Of a stretch of DNA of 64,000 nt, positions 63,891 through 64,000 are shown one piece after another. Positions within the stretch are counted from its first letter, which is position 1. Every line of letters begins with the position of its first letter. The DNA is from CBFHOS01 sp965657645. Its GTDB lineage: Bacteria > Pseudomonadota > Alphaproteobacteria > Puniceispirillales > Puniceispirillaceae. The notes under the pieces are model-generated. The model was given only the letters and a program-made list of their open reading frames with translations. It did not search any database and was not told the origin of the DNA. A program made the position numbers and the translations under genes. Location of the stretch: assembly GCA_965657645.1 (NCBI GenBank), contig CBFHOS010000007.1, positions 13,707 through 77,706 of the forward strand, written 5' to 3'.

Positions 63891-64000
63891 GTCACTGGGC
63901 CGAGATAAACGAAAACAATGTTGTCATTCGTGTTTGCGTGGGTGACGACAATCTTCCCAACGAGGGCGGTGATTGGTTCCATGAGTCACTGGGCGGGACT
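63887..64000 (+). CDS. Phage-like small protein, N-terminal part (runs off the window)
   Basis: 38 codons are present, starting in an ATGA overlap with the preceding stop: MSHWAEINENNVVIRVCVGD, then NEGGDWFHESLGGT. The pattern (aromatic start, ENN-V-V-RV-VVGD, LGGT) is that of small proteins encoded beside tail-fibre genes in marine phages such as cyanophages and pelagiphages; I recognise it from memory of the family, not a search. The product is cut by the window end. Confidence 0.65.
   Translation, partial: MSHWAEINENNVVIRVCVGDDNLPNEGGDWFHESLGGT

Overview
The window looks like chromosomal DNA of an alphaproteobacterium of moderate GC content. The lineage markers are a hemC-hemD-Mic60(mitofilin)-hemY cluster, a small SRP RNA directly upstream of dnaX-ybaB-recR, a membrane-anchored CycM-type cytochrome c, and a TAXI-type TRAP transporter. 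A marine SAR116-like organism would fit, but that is inference from gene content.

Layout. 1-10.7 kb: the end of rmuC, then recR-ybaB-dnaX with the SRP RNA, pheA, kdsB, a cytochrome c, a histidinol-phosphatase-like gene, a ghrA-like reductase, an M17 aminopeptidase and a MATE exporter. 10.9-13.9 kb: a three-gene envelope-glycosylation cassette (GT39, GT2, LAB_N protein). 13.9-21.2 kb: EVE protein, gpsA, tsaD, then hemC-hemD-mic60-hemY. 21.4-24.6 kb: TAXI receptor and fused TRAP permease. 24.6-38.7 kb: a complete-looking inositol utilisation region. It holds a sugar ABC transporter, a LacI regulator, two Gfo/Idh/MocA oxidoreductases and an IolE-like protein on one side, and iolD-iolC-iolB-iolJ-iolG plus a phytanoyl-CoA dioxygenase-like gene on the other. 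An identical 18-bp near-palindrome lies in both divergent promoter regions, which ties them into one probable LacI regulon. 38.7-47.2 kb: miscellaneous genes (an unrecognised protein, FecR-domain protein, DUF3237, SET protein, LysE exporter, pyk, a beta-hydroxyacid dehydrogenase, an M48 lipoprotein, a zinc-ribbon/DUF3426 protein).

47.3-63.9 kb is a two-partner secretion locus. It has a TpsB transporter with an unusual N-terminal extension carrying two Ig-like repeats, a small membrane-anchored protein of unknown role, and a giant (4343-residue) TpsA adhesin of the LktA-like type built from about fifty repeats of roughly 70 residues. The last ~165 residues change abruptly to a glycine-rich, GGA-codon-using sequence typical of marine phage tail proteins, and the next ORF also looks phage-derived. 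So the 3' end of the window is either a real adhesin/phage-tail fusion or a chimeric assembly join, and this is the observation most worth checking.

A second theme is that many unrelated proteins here (DnaX, MATE, GT2, HemD, Mic60, HemY, the DUF3426 protein) carry short in-frame tandem repeats of 9-15 nt in their linkers, and one intergenic region carries similar 10-bp and 23-24-bp repeats.
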